DNA of 64,000 bases from the NCBI RefSeq assembly GCF_002575655.3, contig NC_053040.3, positions 225,136,628 to 225,200,627 on the forward strand. Reading direction: 5' to 3'. A program made the position numbers and the translations under genes. Source of the stretch: Aegilops tauschii subsp. strangulata. Lineage: Eukaryota > Streptophyta > Magnoliopsida > Poales > Poaceae. This document shows positions 45,580 to 56,741 of the stretch, in pieces. Under the pieces are notes generated by a model that saw only the letters and a program-made list of their open reading frames with translations, had not been told where the DNA came from and made no database searches. Positions within the stretch are counted from its first letter, which is position 1. The number at the start of each line of letters is the position of its first letter.

Positions 45580-48341
45580 AGCATCCCCAAGCTTAAATCC
45601 TGCTCGTCCTCGAGTAGGTAAATGATAAAAACAGAATTTTTGATGTGGAATGCTACCTAACATATTTATCAATGTAATCTTCTCTATTGTGGCAAGAATA
45701 TTCAGATCCATAAGATTCAAAACAAAAGTTTAATATTGACATGAAAACAATAATACTTCAAGCATACTAACGAAGCAATCATGTCTTCTCAAAATAACAT
45801 GGCCAAAGCAAGCTATCCCTACGAAATCATATAGTCTGGCTATGCTCTATCTTCATCACACAAAATATTTAAATCATGCGCAACCCAGATGACAAGCCAA
45901 GCAATTGTTTCATACTTTTGATGTTCTCAACCTTTTCCAATCTTCACGCAATAAATGAGCATGAGCCATGGACATAGCACTAGAGGTGGAATAGAATGGT
46001 GGTTGTGGAGAAGACAAAAAGGAGAAGATAGTCTGACATCAACTAGGCATATCAACGGGCTATGGAGATGCCCATTAATAGATATCAATGTGAGTGAGTA
46101 GGGATTGCCATGCAACGGATGCACTAGAGCTATAAGTGTATGAAAGCTCAACAAAAGAAACTAAGTGTGTGTGGATCCAACTCGCTTGCTCACGAAGACC
46201 TAGGGAAATTTGAGGGAGCCCATCATTGGAATATACAAGCCAAGTTCTATAATGTAAAATTCCCACTAGTATTTGAAAGTGACAACATATGAGACTCTCT
46301 ATCATGAAGATCATGGTGCTACTTTGAAGCACAAGTGTGGTAAAAGGATAGTAGCATTGCCCCTTCTCTCTTTTTCTCTCATTTTTTTTTTTTTGGGCCT
46401 TCTCCTTTTTTATGGCCTCTTTTTATTTTTTTATTTGGGCTTCTTTGGCCTCTTTTATTTATTTATTTTTTGTCCGGAGTCTCATCCCGACTTGTGGGGG
46501 AATCATAGTCTCCATCATCCTTTCCTCACTGGGACAATGCTCTAATAATGATGATCATCACACTTTTATTTACTTACAACTCAAGAATTACAACTCAATA
46601 CTTAGAACAAAATATGACTCTATGTGAATGCCTCCGGCGGTGTACCGGGATATGCAATGAATCAAGAGTGACATGTATGAAAATCATGAACGGTGGCTTT
46701 GCCACAAATACGAGGTCAACTGCATGATCATGCAAAGCAATATGACAATGATGGAGCGTGTCATAATAAACGGAACAGTGGTAAGTTGCATGGCAATATA
46801 TCTCGGAATGGCTTTGGAAATGCCATAATAGGTAGGTATGGTGGCTGTTTTGAGGAAGGTATATGGTGGGTGTATGATACCGGCAAAAGGTGTGCGGTAT
46901 TAGAGAGGCTAGCAATGGTGGAAGGGTGAGAGTGCGTATAATCCATGGTTTTAACATTAGTCATAAAGAACTCACATACTTATTGCAAAAATCTATTAGT
47001 TATCAAAACAAAGTACTACGCGCATGCTCCTAGGGGGATAGATTGGTAGGAAAAGACCATCGCTCGTCCCCGACTGCCACTCATAAGGAAGACAATAAAT
47101 AAATAAATCATGCTCCGACTTCATCACATAACGGTTCACCATACGTGCATGCTACGGGAATCACAAACTTTAGAACAAGTATTTCTCAAATTCACAACTA
47201 CTCAACTAGCATGACTCTAATATCACCATCTTCATATATCAAAACAATCATAAAGAATCAAACTTCTCATAGTATTCAATGCACTTTATATGAAAGTTTT
47301 TTATTATATCCCTCTTGGATTCCTATCATATTAGGACTAAATTCATAACCTAAACAAATTACCATGCTGTTTAAGACTCTCAAAATAATATAAGTGAAGA
47401 TCAATGAGTAGTCGAATAATCATGTAACTATGTGAAGAATCTCTAACATTTAAGAATTTCAGATCTTGGTATGTTATTCAAACAGCAAGCAAAACAAAAT
47501 AACATAAAATGACGCTCCAAGCAAAACACATATCATGTGGTGAATAAAAATATAGCTCCAAGTAAAGTTACCGATGAACAAAGACGAAAGAGGGGATGCC
47601 ATCTGGGGCATCCCCAAGATTAGGCTCTTGGTTTTCCTTGAATATTACCTTGGGGTGCCTTGAGCATACCCAAGCTTCGGCTCTTGCCACTCCTTATTCC
47701 ATAGTCCATCGAATCTTTACCCAAAACTTGAAAACCTCACAACACAAAACTCAACAGAAAACTCGTAAGCTCCGTTAGTATAAGAAAATAAAACCACCAC
47801 TTAGGTACTGTTGTGAACTCATTCTAAATTCATATTGGTGTAATATCTACTGTATTCCAGCTTCTCTATGGTTCATACCCTCCGATACTACTCATAGATT
47901 CATCAAAATAAGCAAACAACACAGTGAAAACAGAATCTGTCAAAAACAGAACTGTCTGTAGTAATCTGTATCAAAAGTATACTTATGGATCTCCAAAAAT
48001 ACTGAAATAAATTGGTGGACCTGAGGAATTTGTCTATTAATCATCTTCAAAAAGAATAAACCTAAAATCACTCTCCATTAAAAAATGGCAGCTAATCTCG
48101 TGAGCACTAAAGTTTCTGTTTTTTTACAGCAAGATCACAAAGACTTCACCCAAGTCTTCCCAAAGGTTCCACTTGGCACAAACACTAATTAAAACATAAA
48201 ACCACATATAAACATAGGCTATATGAATTATTTATTACTAAACAGGAGCAAAAATCAAAGAACAAAAATAAAAATTGGGTTGCCTCCCAACAAGCGCTAA
48301 CGTTTAACGCCCCTAGCCAGGCATGATGATTTCAATTATGC
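45580..48341 (-). other. Non-coding interior of element N1
   Basis: AT-rich interior with no ORF that I can support. It follows the interior of N2 in order. A T-rich tract at 46381-46470 (complement purine-rich) differs in length from its N2 counterpart near 37830-37910. The left edge AGCATCCCCAAGCTTAA probably holds the complement of the polypurine tract. Confidence 0.6.
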
Positions 48342-49310
48342 TCACATAAAGGATAAGAATTGAAACATAAAGAGAGCATCATGAAGAATATGACTAGCAC
48401 ATTTAAGTCTAACCCACTTCCTATGCATAGGGATTTTGTGAGCAAACAACTTATGGGAACAATAATCAGCTAGCATAGGAAGGCAAAACAAGCATAACTT
48501 CAAAACTTTAAGCACATAGAGAGGAAACTTGATATTATTGCAATTCCTACAAGCATATGTTCCTCCCTCATAATAATTTTCTGTAGCATCATGAATGAAT
48601 TCAACAATATAACCATCACATAAAGCATTCTTTTCATGATCTACAAGCATAGAAATTTTACTACTCTCCACATAAGCAAATTTCTTCTCATGAATAGTAG
48701 TGGGAGCAAACTCAATAAAATAACTATCATGTGAGGCATAATCCAATTTAAAATTAAAATCATGATGACAAGTTCCGTGGTTATCATTATTCTTTATAGA
48801 ATACATATCATTACAATAATCATCATAAATAGCAACTTTATTCTCATAATCAATTGAAACCTCTTCCGAAATAGCGGATTCATCACTAAATAAAGTCATG
48901 ACTTCTCCAAATCGACTTTCATAAATATTATAAGATTCAACACCCTCCAAAATAGTGGGATCATTACTTCCTAAAGTTGACACTCTTCCAAACCCACTTT
49001 CATCAATATAATCATCATAAATAGGAGGCATGCTTTCACCATAATAAATTTGCTCATCAAAACTTGGGGGACAAAACATATCATCTTCATCAAACATAGC
49101 GTCCCCAAGCTTGTGGCTTTGCATATCATTAGCATCATGGATATTCTAGGAATTTGTACTAACAACATTGCAATCATGCTCATCATTCAAATATTTAGTG
49201 CCAAACATTTTAATGCATTCTTCTTCTAAAACTTGAGCACAATTTTCCTTTCCATCATTTTCACGAAAGATATTAAAAAGATCAAGCATATGAGGCACCC
49301 TCAATTCCAT
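48342..49310 (-). pseudogene. Acidic ORF of element N1 (one in-frame stop)
   Basis: From the ATG at 49308-49310 (MELRVPHMLDLFNIFREND) the frame is open to 48342 except for a TAG at 49146-49148. The predicted protein is about 320 residues, acidic in the first two thirds, and contains two repeats of the type SGFGRVSTLG/SRFGEVMTLF with ILE after each, a CHHDFNFKLD block, an ENYYEGGTYACRNC block with closely spaced Cys, and a hydrophobic, basic C-terminus. The N2 copy shares all of these. It is not homologous to gag or pol by motif. The similarity between two diverged copies suggests past selection on the protein. Function unknown. Confidence 0.6.
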
Positions 49311-49404
49311 TTTTGTAGTTTTATTTTATAAACTAAACTAGTGATAAAACAAGAAACTAAAAAATTCGATTGCAAGATCTAAAGATATACCTTCAAGCAC
49401 TAAC

Positions 49405-49423
49405 CTCCCCGGCAACGGCGCCT
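49405..49423 (-). other. Primer binding site of element N1
   Basis: The minus strand reads GGCGCCGTTGCCGGGGAGG, 9 bp from the LTR end, the site I know from Sabrina/WHAM and Athila-like elements. It fixes the orientation. Confidence 0.85.
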
Positions 49424-49432
49424 GAAACTGCT

Positions 49433-51087
49433 TGATGTCTACTACACAACCTTCTTCTTGTAGACGTTGTTGGGCCTCCAAGTGCAGAGGTTTGTAGGAC
49501 AGTAGCAAATTTCCCTCAAGTGGATGACCTAAGGTTCATCAATCCGTGGGAGGCGTAGGATGAAGATGGTCTCTCTCAAGCAACCCTGCAACCAAATAAC
49601 AAAGAGTCTCTTGTGTCCCCAACACACCCAATACAATGGTAAATTGTATAGGTGCACTAGTTCGGCGAAGAGATGGTGATACAAATGCAATATGGATGGT
49701 AGATATAGGTTTTTGTAATCTTAAAATATAAAAACAGCAAGGTAACTAATGATAAAAGTGAGCGTAAACTGTATTGCAATGCTAGGAAACAAGGCCTAGG
49801 GTTCATACTTTCACTAGTGCAAGTTCTCTCAACAATAATAACATAATTGGATCATATAACTATCCATCAACATGCAACAAAGAGTCCCTCCAAAGTCACT
49901 AATAGCGGAGAACAAACGAAGAGATTATTGTAGGGTACGAAACCACCTCAAAGTTACAGTAAAATAACATGAAGCTATTCTTTCAATTCGATCTATCATA
50001 GAGTTCGTACTAGAGTAACACCTTAAGACACAAATCAACCAAAACCCTAATGTCACCTAGATACTCCAATGTCACCTCAAGTATCCGTGGGTATGATTAT
50101 ACGATATGCATCACACAATCTCAGATTCATCTATTCAACCAACACAACGAACTTCAAAGAGTGCCCCAAAGTTTCTACCGGAGAGTCAAGACGAAAACAT
50201 GTGCCAACCCCTATGCATAAGTTCAGAGGTTACGGAACTCGCAAGTTGATCACCAAAACATACATCAAGTGGATCATGTGAATATCCCATTGTCACCACA
50301 GGTAAGCACATGCAAGACATACATCAAGTGTTCTCAAATCCTTAAAGACTTAATCCGATAAGATAACTTCAAAGAGAAAACTCAATCCATTACAAGAGAG
50401 TAGAGGGGGAGAAACATCATAAGATCCAACTATAATAGCAAAGCTCACGATACATCAGGAGCGTGCCACAACAAGAACACGAGAGAGAGAGATCAAACAC
50501 ATAGCTACTGGTACATACCCTCAGCCCCGAGGGTGAACTACTCCCTCCTCGTCATGGAGAGCGCCGGGATGATGAAGATGGTCACCGGTGAGGGATCCCC
50601 CCTCCGGCAGGGTGCCGGAACAGGGTCCCGATTGTTTTTTGGTGGCTACAGAGGCTTGCGGCGGTGGAACTCCCGATCTAGGTTATGTTCTGGGGGTTTC
50701 TGTATATATAAGAGGTTTTGGCATCGGGAACAAGTCGGGGGGGTCTCCGAGGCGGCCACGAGGTAGGAGGGCGCACCCAGGGGGTAGGGCGCACCCCCAC
50801 CCTCGTGGGTGCCTCGGGACTCTTCTGTCCCATCTCCGATACTCCATGGGCTTCTTTTGGTCCAAAAATAATCTCCGTCAAGTTTCAGGTCAATTGGACT
50901 CCGTTTGGTTTTCCTTTTCTGCGATACTCAAAAACAAGGAAAAACAGAAATTGGCACTGGGCTCTAGGTTAATAGGTTAGTCCCAAAAATCATATAAAAT
51001 AGCATATAAATGTATATAAAACATCCTAGATGGATAATATAATAGCATGGAACAATAAAAAATTATAGATACGTTGGAGACGTATCA
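49433..51087 (-). repeat. 5' LTR of element N1
   Basis: TGATGTCTACTACACAACC to GACGTATCA, matching 43899-45579. Confidence 0.95.
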
Positions 51088-51590
51088 GCGGGACGCTTTC
51101 TCACGCTTCGAGGACATACCTCATTACGGGTACATGAAGCTTAAAATGTCGGTGCCCAATGGAATAATCACAGTTACAACTGATCCAGATAAAGCACTCC
51201 GCGCCGAAAATAAAACCGCATCCTTGGCCCTTGAGGCTCTATCCGAAGCCTTTGCGGCCGAAGAACTAACCACCCTGCGATCCACGGTGGACAAGGATGA
51301 CGTGATTCTTGATAAGAGGCCCAAGTCCACCTCTTTCAAACCAGCAGATGAAATAGTAAGTGCACCCGACGGATCATAACAAAACAACATCCATTGGAGC
51401 ACAGCTAGATCCAACGGTCGATGCCGCCCTACGAGCGTTCTTGCGTGAAATTTGGGATATATTTGCCTGGCACCCTTCGGACGTGCCCGGGATCCCACGC
51501 AGACTGGCCGAACACAGCCTCAACATAATCAAGGGGTTCAAACCGGTCAAACAAACGCTGCGGCGATTTTCCGAACCCAAATGACAAGCA
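51088..51590 (+). pseudogene. Protease end and linker of TAT2
   Basis: After the N1 insertion the frame gives FSRFEDIPHYGYMKLKMSVP and ITVTTDPDKALRAENKTASL, the usual segment between protease and reverse transcriptase in Tat-lineage elements, then AFLREIWDIFAWHPSDVPGIPR in another frame. Confidence 0.75.
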
Positions 51591-52140
51591 ATGGGGGAGG
51601 AACTAGTCAAACTACTCGAAGCCGGGATCATCAGGGAAATCAAACACCCAGATTGGCTAGCCAACTTGGTTATGGTATCGAAGAAGGATTAGTCTTGGCG
51701 CCTTTGTCTCAACTTCAAAGACCTCAATAAGGCTTGCCCCAAAGACCTTTTCCCATTGCCCCAGATTGACCAAATTATTGACGCGACCATGGGACACGAC
51801 TCATTATGTTTCCTCGATGCTTACTCCGGATACCATCAGATTAAAATGAAGGAGTCCGACCAGGCCGCAACGGTGTTTATTACCCCGTACGGGCCTTTTT
51901 GTTTCAACATTATGCCTTTCGGGCTCAAAAACACTAGTGCCACTTACCAACGCATGATTCAAACATGTTTGGTAAAACAAATTGGCAAGACAGTGGAAGC
52001 ATATGTGGACGACATGGTCATGAAAACTAAACACATCGAATCATTGGTGGACGATCTCCGCCTCACATTTGATAACCTCTAAACATATGACATACAACTC
52101 AATCCGGAAAATGTGTTTTCGGCATTCCAGCCGGAAAGAT
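51591..52140 (+). pseudogene. Reverse transcriptase of TAT2 (broken)
   Basis: Blocks ELVKLLEAGIIREIKHPDWLAN, FKDLNKACPKDLFPLPQID, FLDAYSGYHQIKMKESD and the catalytic YVDD (52002-52013) are present. A TAG near 51691 (after VSKKD) and a TAA near 52081 stop the frame. Confidence 0.8.
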
Positions 52141-52840
52141 GCTAGGGTTCATTGTCTCCAATAGAGGAATTGAAGCAACCTCAGCCAAAATCCGAGCCTT
52201 GTCACAATCGGCCATGCCAACAGACTTAAAGCAGGTCCAAAAACTAGCCGGGTACGTGGCAGTGTTAGGCCGCTTCATCTCCAGATTAGGAGAAAAGTGT
52301 TGCCACTTTATAGACTGCTTAGACGCACAGACAACTTTGAGTGGACGGATGCGGCTACCGCCGGATTGGAAGAAATAAAAACCTTATTAGTAGGCACCAA
52401 TCCTAGCTGCCCCAAGTGTTGGCGAGCCTATGTTACTTTATACATCCGCAACTCAACAGGTAGCAATCGCCATACTCGTCATCGAGCGAGGGGAAGAGGG
52501 ATATAAATTCCTCATCCAGAAACCAGTGTACTACATATCGGAGGTCCTCACACCATGTAAATCCCGATAACCTCACTACCAAAAAATAGCTTACGCGGTC
52601 TTTATGGCGTCCCGCAGACTCCAGCACTAATTTCAAGGGTGTTCGATCACGGTGGCATCTGAAGTACCACTCAGTGACATTATAAACAACAGGGATGCCA
52701 CCGGCCGCATAGCTAAATGGGCCATTGAGCTCTTACCATTTGAAATAACATACGAGCCACACCGAGCTATTAAATCTCAGGTGCTGGCCGATTTTGTCGC
52801 TGAGGGGACGGAAGCCGAGCTCCCTAAAGAGTACAGTTCA
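52141..52840 (+). pseudogene. Connection and first RNase H of TAT2 (broken)
   Basis: LGFIVSNRGIEATSAKIRAL and LKQVQKLAGYVAVLGRFISRL are the connection. The RNase H continues in other frames to about 52840 (ATGRIAKWAIELLPFEITY, IKSQVLADFVAE). Several stops. Confidence 0.7.
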
Positions 52841-53150
52841 TATTCCAATTGGATCATGTACTTCGACGGCTCTAAAATGCTAGCCGGACTAGGGGCTGGT
52901 GTCATCTTGACATCCCCTACGGGGGACACATCTACATGCTCTAAATCATGCATACAGACTCCAATAACGCAGCCGAATATGAGGCACTTCTATACGGTCT
53001 CCAGATGGCTGTCTCCATGGGCATACAACGCCTAGAGGTGCGCGGTGATTCAAACCTCGCAATATCCCAGATAAATGGAGAGTTCGAGGCAAAAGATCCA
53101 AAAATGGCGGCGTATCGAAACACCGTATTAAAAATATCGGCTTGATTCGA
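52841..53150 (+). pseudogene. Second, archaeal-type RNase H of TAT2 (broken)
   Basis: WIMYFDGSKMLAGLGAGVIL, NNAAEYEALLYGLQMAVSMG and LEVRGDSNLAISQINGEFEA show the extra RNase H with Asp, Glu and Asp in place. A frame change lies near 52925-52945. Confidence 0.75.
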
Positions 53151-53506
53151 GGGGCTCGTGTTTTATCACATTGCTCGAGACAGTAACCAGGCATCCTTGC
53201 TCAAATGGGCGCCAGGCGTGACCCATCCCGCCCAATACCTTTGTGGAAAGGCTCTTCAAGCCATCCGTGGTGTGGCAGGACAAGAGCAGAAACATTAGTC
53301 CGGACCTGATCATGCCCCCAGCAGCCAAACACAATATAGATATCATCGGGGGTTCGGGTACCGCAATAACACCCTGTGCACATAAATCATGGTTGTTATT
53401 GCTCCATGGACCGAGCCTTACCTGGCCTACCTTAATAAGCAGGAGCTCCCTCATGATCAAAATGAGGCACGCCGCATAGTTCAACGTTCTAAAGCCTATA
53501 AAGTTC

Positions 53507-54565
53507 ATGAAGGTGAACTATACAAGAAAAAGCACTACTGGAGTCCTCCAGAGGTGCATCTCTGAAGAGGAGGGACGACAACTCCTGGCTGAAATACATG
53601 CTGGCCTAGGCGGCCATCACACCGCAGCTCAGGCCCTCGTAAGCAAGGCCTTCCGTACATGTCTCTTTTGGCCAACGGCCCGAGCAAACGCACAGGCCCT
53701 TGTACAACGCTGCATGGGATGTCAGCTTTTTGCCAATCAAAGTCATATGCCTCCCACTGCCTTAAGAACAATCCCCATCACTTGGCCTTTCGCGGTCTGG
53801 GGGCTAGATATGGTCGGACCCCTTAAAGGGGGAATCCACAAGAAGAAATATTTATTGGTTATGGTGGATAAATTCACTAAGTGGACAGAGGCCAAACCAG
53901 TAAAAACGGCTGAAGCAGGGCCAGTGATCGACTTTATATCCGGCGTGGTACACCGTTATGGTGTCCCGCACAGCATCATCACTGATAATGGCTCCAATTT
54001 CACAGTCGATGAGGTGAAAAACTGGTGCGTCAACTTGGGCATTAAAAACTCGACTATGCATCCGTCTACCACCCTCAAACAAACGGTCAGGTTGAACGGG
54101 CTAATGGCCTAATAATGAGAGGCATTAAACCTAGACTGGTGCGCTCCCTACGGGAGTCAGATAAGCACTGGGTTGAGGAACTCAATTCCGTGCTCTGGGG
54201 GCTGCGGACTACGCCTAATCGAATGACCAGATACACACCTTTTTTCATGGTGTACGGCGCAGAAACTGTCTTGCCCTGCGACATTATTCATGACTCACCT
54301 CGAGTGCGCATGTACTAAGAGAGAGAAGCCGAGCTCGATCGGCAGGATGACCTAGACGGCCTTGAAGAGGAGCGTGATATTGCACGAGGCCATTCCGCAT
54401 TTTATCAACAACATGCTAGGAGATACCAAAGCCGAGAAGTGTGGGCCAAGACTTATAATGTCGGCGAACTCGTTTTGTGCCTCCCAGAGAAGAAAAAGGA
54501 TAAGCTCAAACCAAAATGGGAGGGCCCCTTCATCATAGATGAAGTTCTTATAGGAGGAGCCTATC
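53507..54565 (+). pseudogene. Integrase of TAT2 (broken, C-terminus truncated)
   Basis: It has the zinc-binding region (LLAEIHAGLGGHH...RCMGC), Asp in GLDMVGPL, Asp in TDNGSNF and, after a frame change near 54075, the Glu-containing block. LNSVLWGLRTTPNRMTRYTP and FFMVYGAETVLP follow (54180-54275), then a TAA near 54317 and the tail to WEGPFII...IGGAYR at 54565, where TAT3 sequence starts. Confidence 0.8.
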
Positions 54566-54657
54566 GCTGAAGTTGGGCCGTACCGGGCAGTCGACAAAGC
54601 CACGCCGTGGGCCGCACGCAGGCAAGTCTGGGCACCCCCGTTCCAAGGACGCCGACA
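54566..54657 (-). repeat. 3' LTR of TAT3, truncated to 92 bp
   Basis: It aligns without gaps by eye to 61510-61601, the outer end of the 5' LTR. The rest of the LTR is missing at the junction with TAT2. Confidence 0.85.
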
Positions 54658-54672
54658 GTAGCCCCCGGGCCC
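54658..54672 (-). other. Polypurine tract of TAT3
   Basis: The minus strand reads GGGCCCGGGGGCTAC directly before the 3' LTR, similar to the tract of TAT1. Confidence 0.65.
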
Positions 54673-54900
54673 AAGGCGTGCTCGAACTTGGCTTTGAGGC
54701 GAAGCCAAAGGGCAAGGGCGGAGCGCTGCAGGCCCCAACCGCCTGCGGCCTTGGTCGACGCATGGCGATTGATGGGACGTGGGTGCCTCCGCTTCCCCAC
54801 GCTGCCTCGGCAACCGTTTGACTTGACGAGACTCTGTTGCATGCAAAGAAAAATCATCATTACACGCGATCGTGGAGGCCGGCGGTTGGCCTTCTCTTGG

Positions 54901-54908
54901 CTATAAAT
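54901..54908 (+). promoter_or_regulatory. Antisense TATA box of TAT3
   Basis: CTATAAAT, in GGCTATAAATGAGGGG, lies 96 bp upstream of the ATG at 55004 on the strand opposite to gag-pol. The arrangement matches that of TAT1. Confidence 0.5.
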
Positions 54909-55003
54909 GAGGGGAGGGGTGAAGCCCCCTTTGCTTCATCTCCTTCTTCTCGTCGCCCGCTCTCTCTTCTTCCTCTCTGCCTTGCCGTCTTGCCGTAGTA
55001 CCC

Positions 55004-55840
55004 ATGGCGCCGACGAAGAGGTTCTCTGCTACGTAGAAGGGGAAGGCTCGCCAGGAGGGGCCCGGCTCACCACCGCCCAAGAGGGGGTGGGGCCGCCCCC
55101 TCAAGCACGCACGACCCCTGCTGTGGCTCCTCGGGGTGTGGGCGTACTCCTTCGAGGACCGGCGTCGTCCTTGGTGGTCGCAGTGGTGTTTCCTCTTGCG
55201 GCGGGAGCCGCCCAGGGTGGGGCAGCCCTGCACCGAGGGGAGGCACGCCGTGGTTTCCCGGCCTCCCCGGCCGCGCTTCCATTCGATGGAGGTGCTCCTA
55301 GAGTTCGTCGTGTGGTCGGAGAGGCCGGCCGGCACCTGGCTCCAGCTCCGCGCTCCTTTGCCGGCGAGCTGCTGGCCACGGGTCTCGACGGCCTATGGCT
55401 GCAGGCCGATGGCTGCTGCAGCAAGGCCTCATGGGCCGCGGTGGATGTCTCCGCCATGGGAAACGTGGCCCTAGCTCACGGCTGACACGCGTTCGCTAGC
55501 GCGGGCGCCTTGGGCAGGAGGCGCGCCCTCCACTTCAAGTACGACGGTGTCGCAACCCTCTTCAGTGTGGGTGTTTGGGGAAGACAGTCGCCACGCGGGG
55601 TGCTGCCCTGAGGATAGCGGCGGTGACGAGAGCTTGGCCTTGACGATGGCCGTGACGATGCTGAGGGTGAGCTAGCCCTTGGCGACGGCCGCGGTTCGCC
55701 CAGCGGCGGCAGCTCCTCCTCCAGCGAGAGCACCAGTAGCGGTGGTTACAACCAGCCGCCACACCGCCGGGCTCGCTTAGAGGGCGGCGGTGGGTCATCC
55801 CGCCGCCACGCTTCGGTGAAGTGTGAGGAAGGCTCGGATT
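55004..55840 (+). pseudogene. Antisense ORF of TAT3, possibly B3-like (broken)
   Basis: The ATG at 55004 opens MAPTKRFSAT and meets a TAG at 55034. The same frame then runs on to about 55320 (FHSMEVLLEFVVWSERPAGTW), and the next frame gives LDGLWLQADGCC, then FA...LHFKYDG...FSVGVFG and GCCPED, and finally an acidic Ser/Gly-rich tail in a third frame (SGGSSSSSESTSSGG) up to about 55840. The pattern hydrophobic-W...FA...L.FK.DG resembles a B3 DNA-binding fold, but this is only by eye. At least one stop, another near 55483 and two frame changes break it. Confidence 0.4.
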
Positions 55841-56740
55841 GAGCCAGGTCCGGGAGGCCCTTGGAGCCAGGCCTCGTGAGCTGCTGCGGGTGTGCGAGCC
55901 GCTTTTGTTTAACCTTTCCTTTCCTCCGGCATTTGAAAAAAGAGTATGGGGCCCTGTAGGGGCGTGTAATGAACTATGGTATTTATGCTGCTATGCTATG
56001 TTTATTGTTCCGATATTATGCTAAAGTGCCCAGGCTCCAAATGGGTAAGGTAGGACTACTTAGCTTGATACACTCACGGTGCCTTCCCTCCTCGCGAGAG
56101 CGTGCGCTTCATTACCTGGTGAGGCCCTCCTTGCCGGAGACTTGAGAATCATTGACCTCAGGGGGCATCATGAAGTAGCGGAGTTGTCAGAAAACTTTGT
56201 CGGGTGCCTTATTCTTCCTCGAGCGAGCCTTTAGGCATGATCCAGCCGCGGCTTAGTGCACTTGCGTCGCAGTACCCGGGGGACACGGACTTCGAGAGGG
56301 TGCGTAGACCATGAGCTTACTCGAGGGCGTCTCGCGCAGGATAGAAAAAGCCAAAGCTCTGGGGGAACAGGGCAATGGTGAAGCGTGTTTGCGGCGCGGG
56401 GCGAGCCTGTCGCACGCATGCACCTGCCCACCCCCTGCGCGCGAGACGCGCGAGGAAGAGCGACGGGCAACTGCCGCTCCTCCTGGACCCAAACCAAGAT
56501 GCAAGGTAAAAGATGAAGGGGAAAGCCGGCTTTGACAGCTGAGAACGCGAGAACTCCAAACTTCGTTAAAAGCATCACAAACCAACTACAGAAAGCAAGC
56601 AAATGAACAGCCGCGTCAGGCACCTAGTCTAGTCTTCTCACCAGCGCGGAGCTAAGTGCTGCCACTAGGACGTGGGAGGGAGCCCCCGAGGCCCGAGGGT
56701 GGCTCTCCGGAGACTCCGGGGCGTGTACAACCCAATCAGT
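55841..56740 (-). other. 3' untranslated region of TAT3 between antisense ORF and integrase
   Basis: No coding signal that I trust. It begins with a T-rich stretch (TTTGTTTAACCTTTCC, then GTTTATTGTTCCG near 56000), which could be the 3' end of the antisense transcript. Confidence 0.5.
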
Positions 56741-56741
56741 A

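Larger units (their letters stand above)
43899..51087 (-). mobile_element. Element N1: complete non-autonomous LTR element of the Sabrina/WHAM group
   Basis: Two LTRs (1681 and 1655 bp) flank 3853 bp of interior, and the 5 bp duplication GCGGG is present on both sides (43894-43898 and 51088-51092). The primer binding site next to the right LTR shows that it reads on the minus strand. It lacks gag and pol and carries one acidic ORF of unknown function. Its LTRs are close: I count about five differences in the first 200 bp, plus an indel of about 30 bp near 44425, so it inserted more recently than TAT1. Confidence 0.9.
42021..54565 (+). mobile_element. TAT2: Tat-lineage Ty3/gypsy element, truncated at both ends
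   Basis: It has the last 273 bp of a 5' LTR, a primer binding region, gag, protease, reverse transcriptase, RNase H, second RNase H and integrase. It is interrupted inside protease by element N1 (43899-51087). The left end is cut just before the TATA box, and the right end stops inside the integrase tail (IGGAYR) at 54565, without a 3' LTR. Stops and frame changes occur throughout. Confidence 0.85.

Noticed and set aside
55101..55457. Minus-strand frame of 118 codons in TAT3 3' region
   Set aside because: GC-rich shadow of the plus-strand antisense ORF. The plus strand has the TATA box, the ATG and the domain-like pattern.
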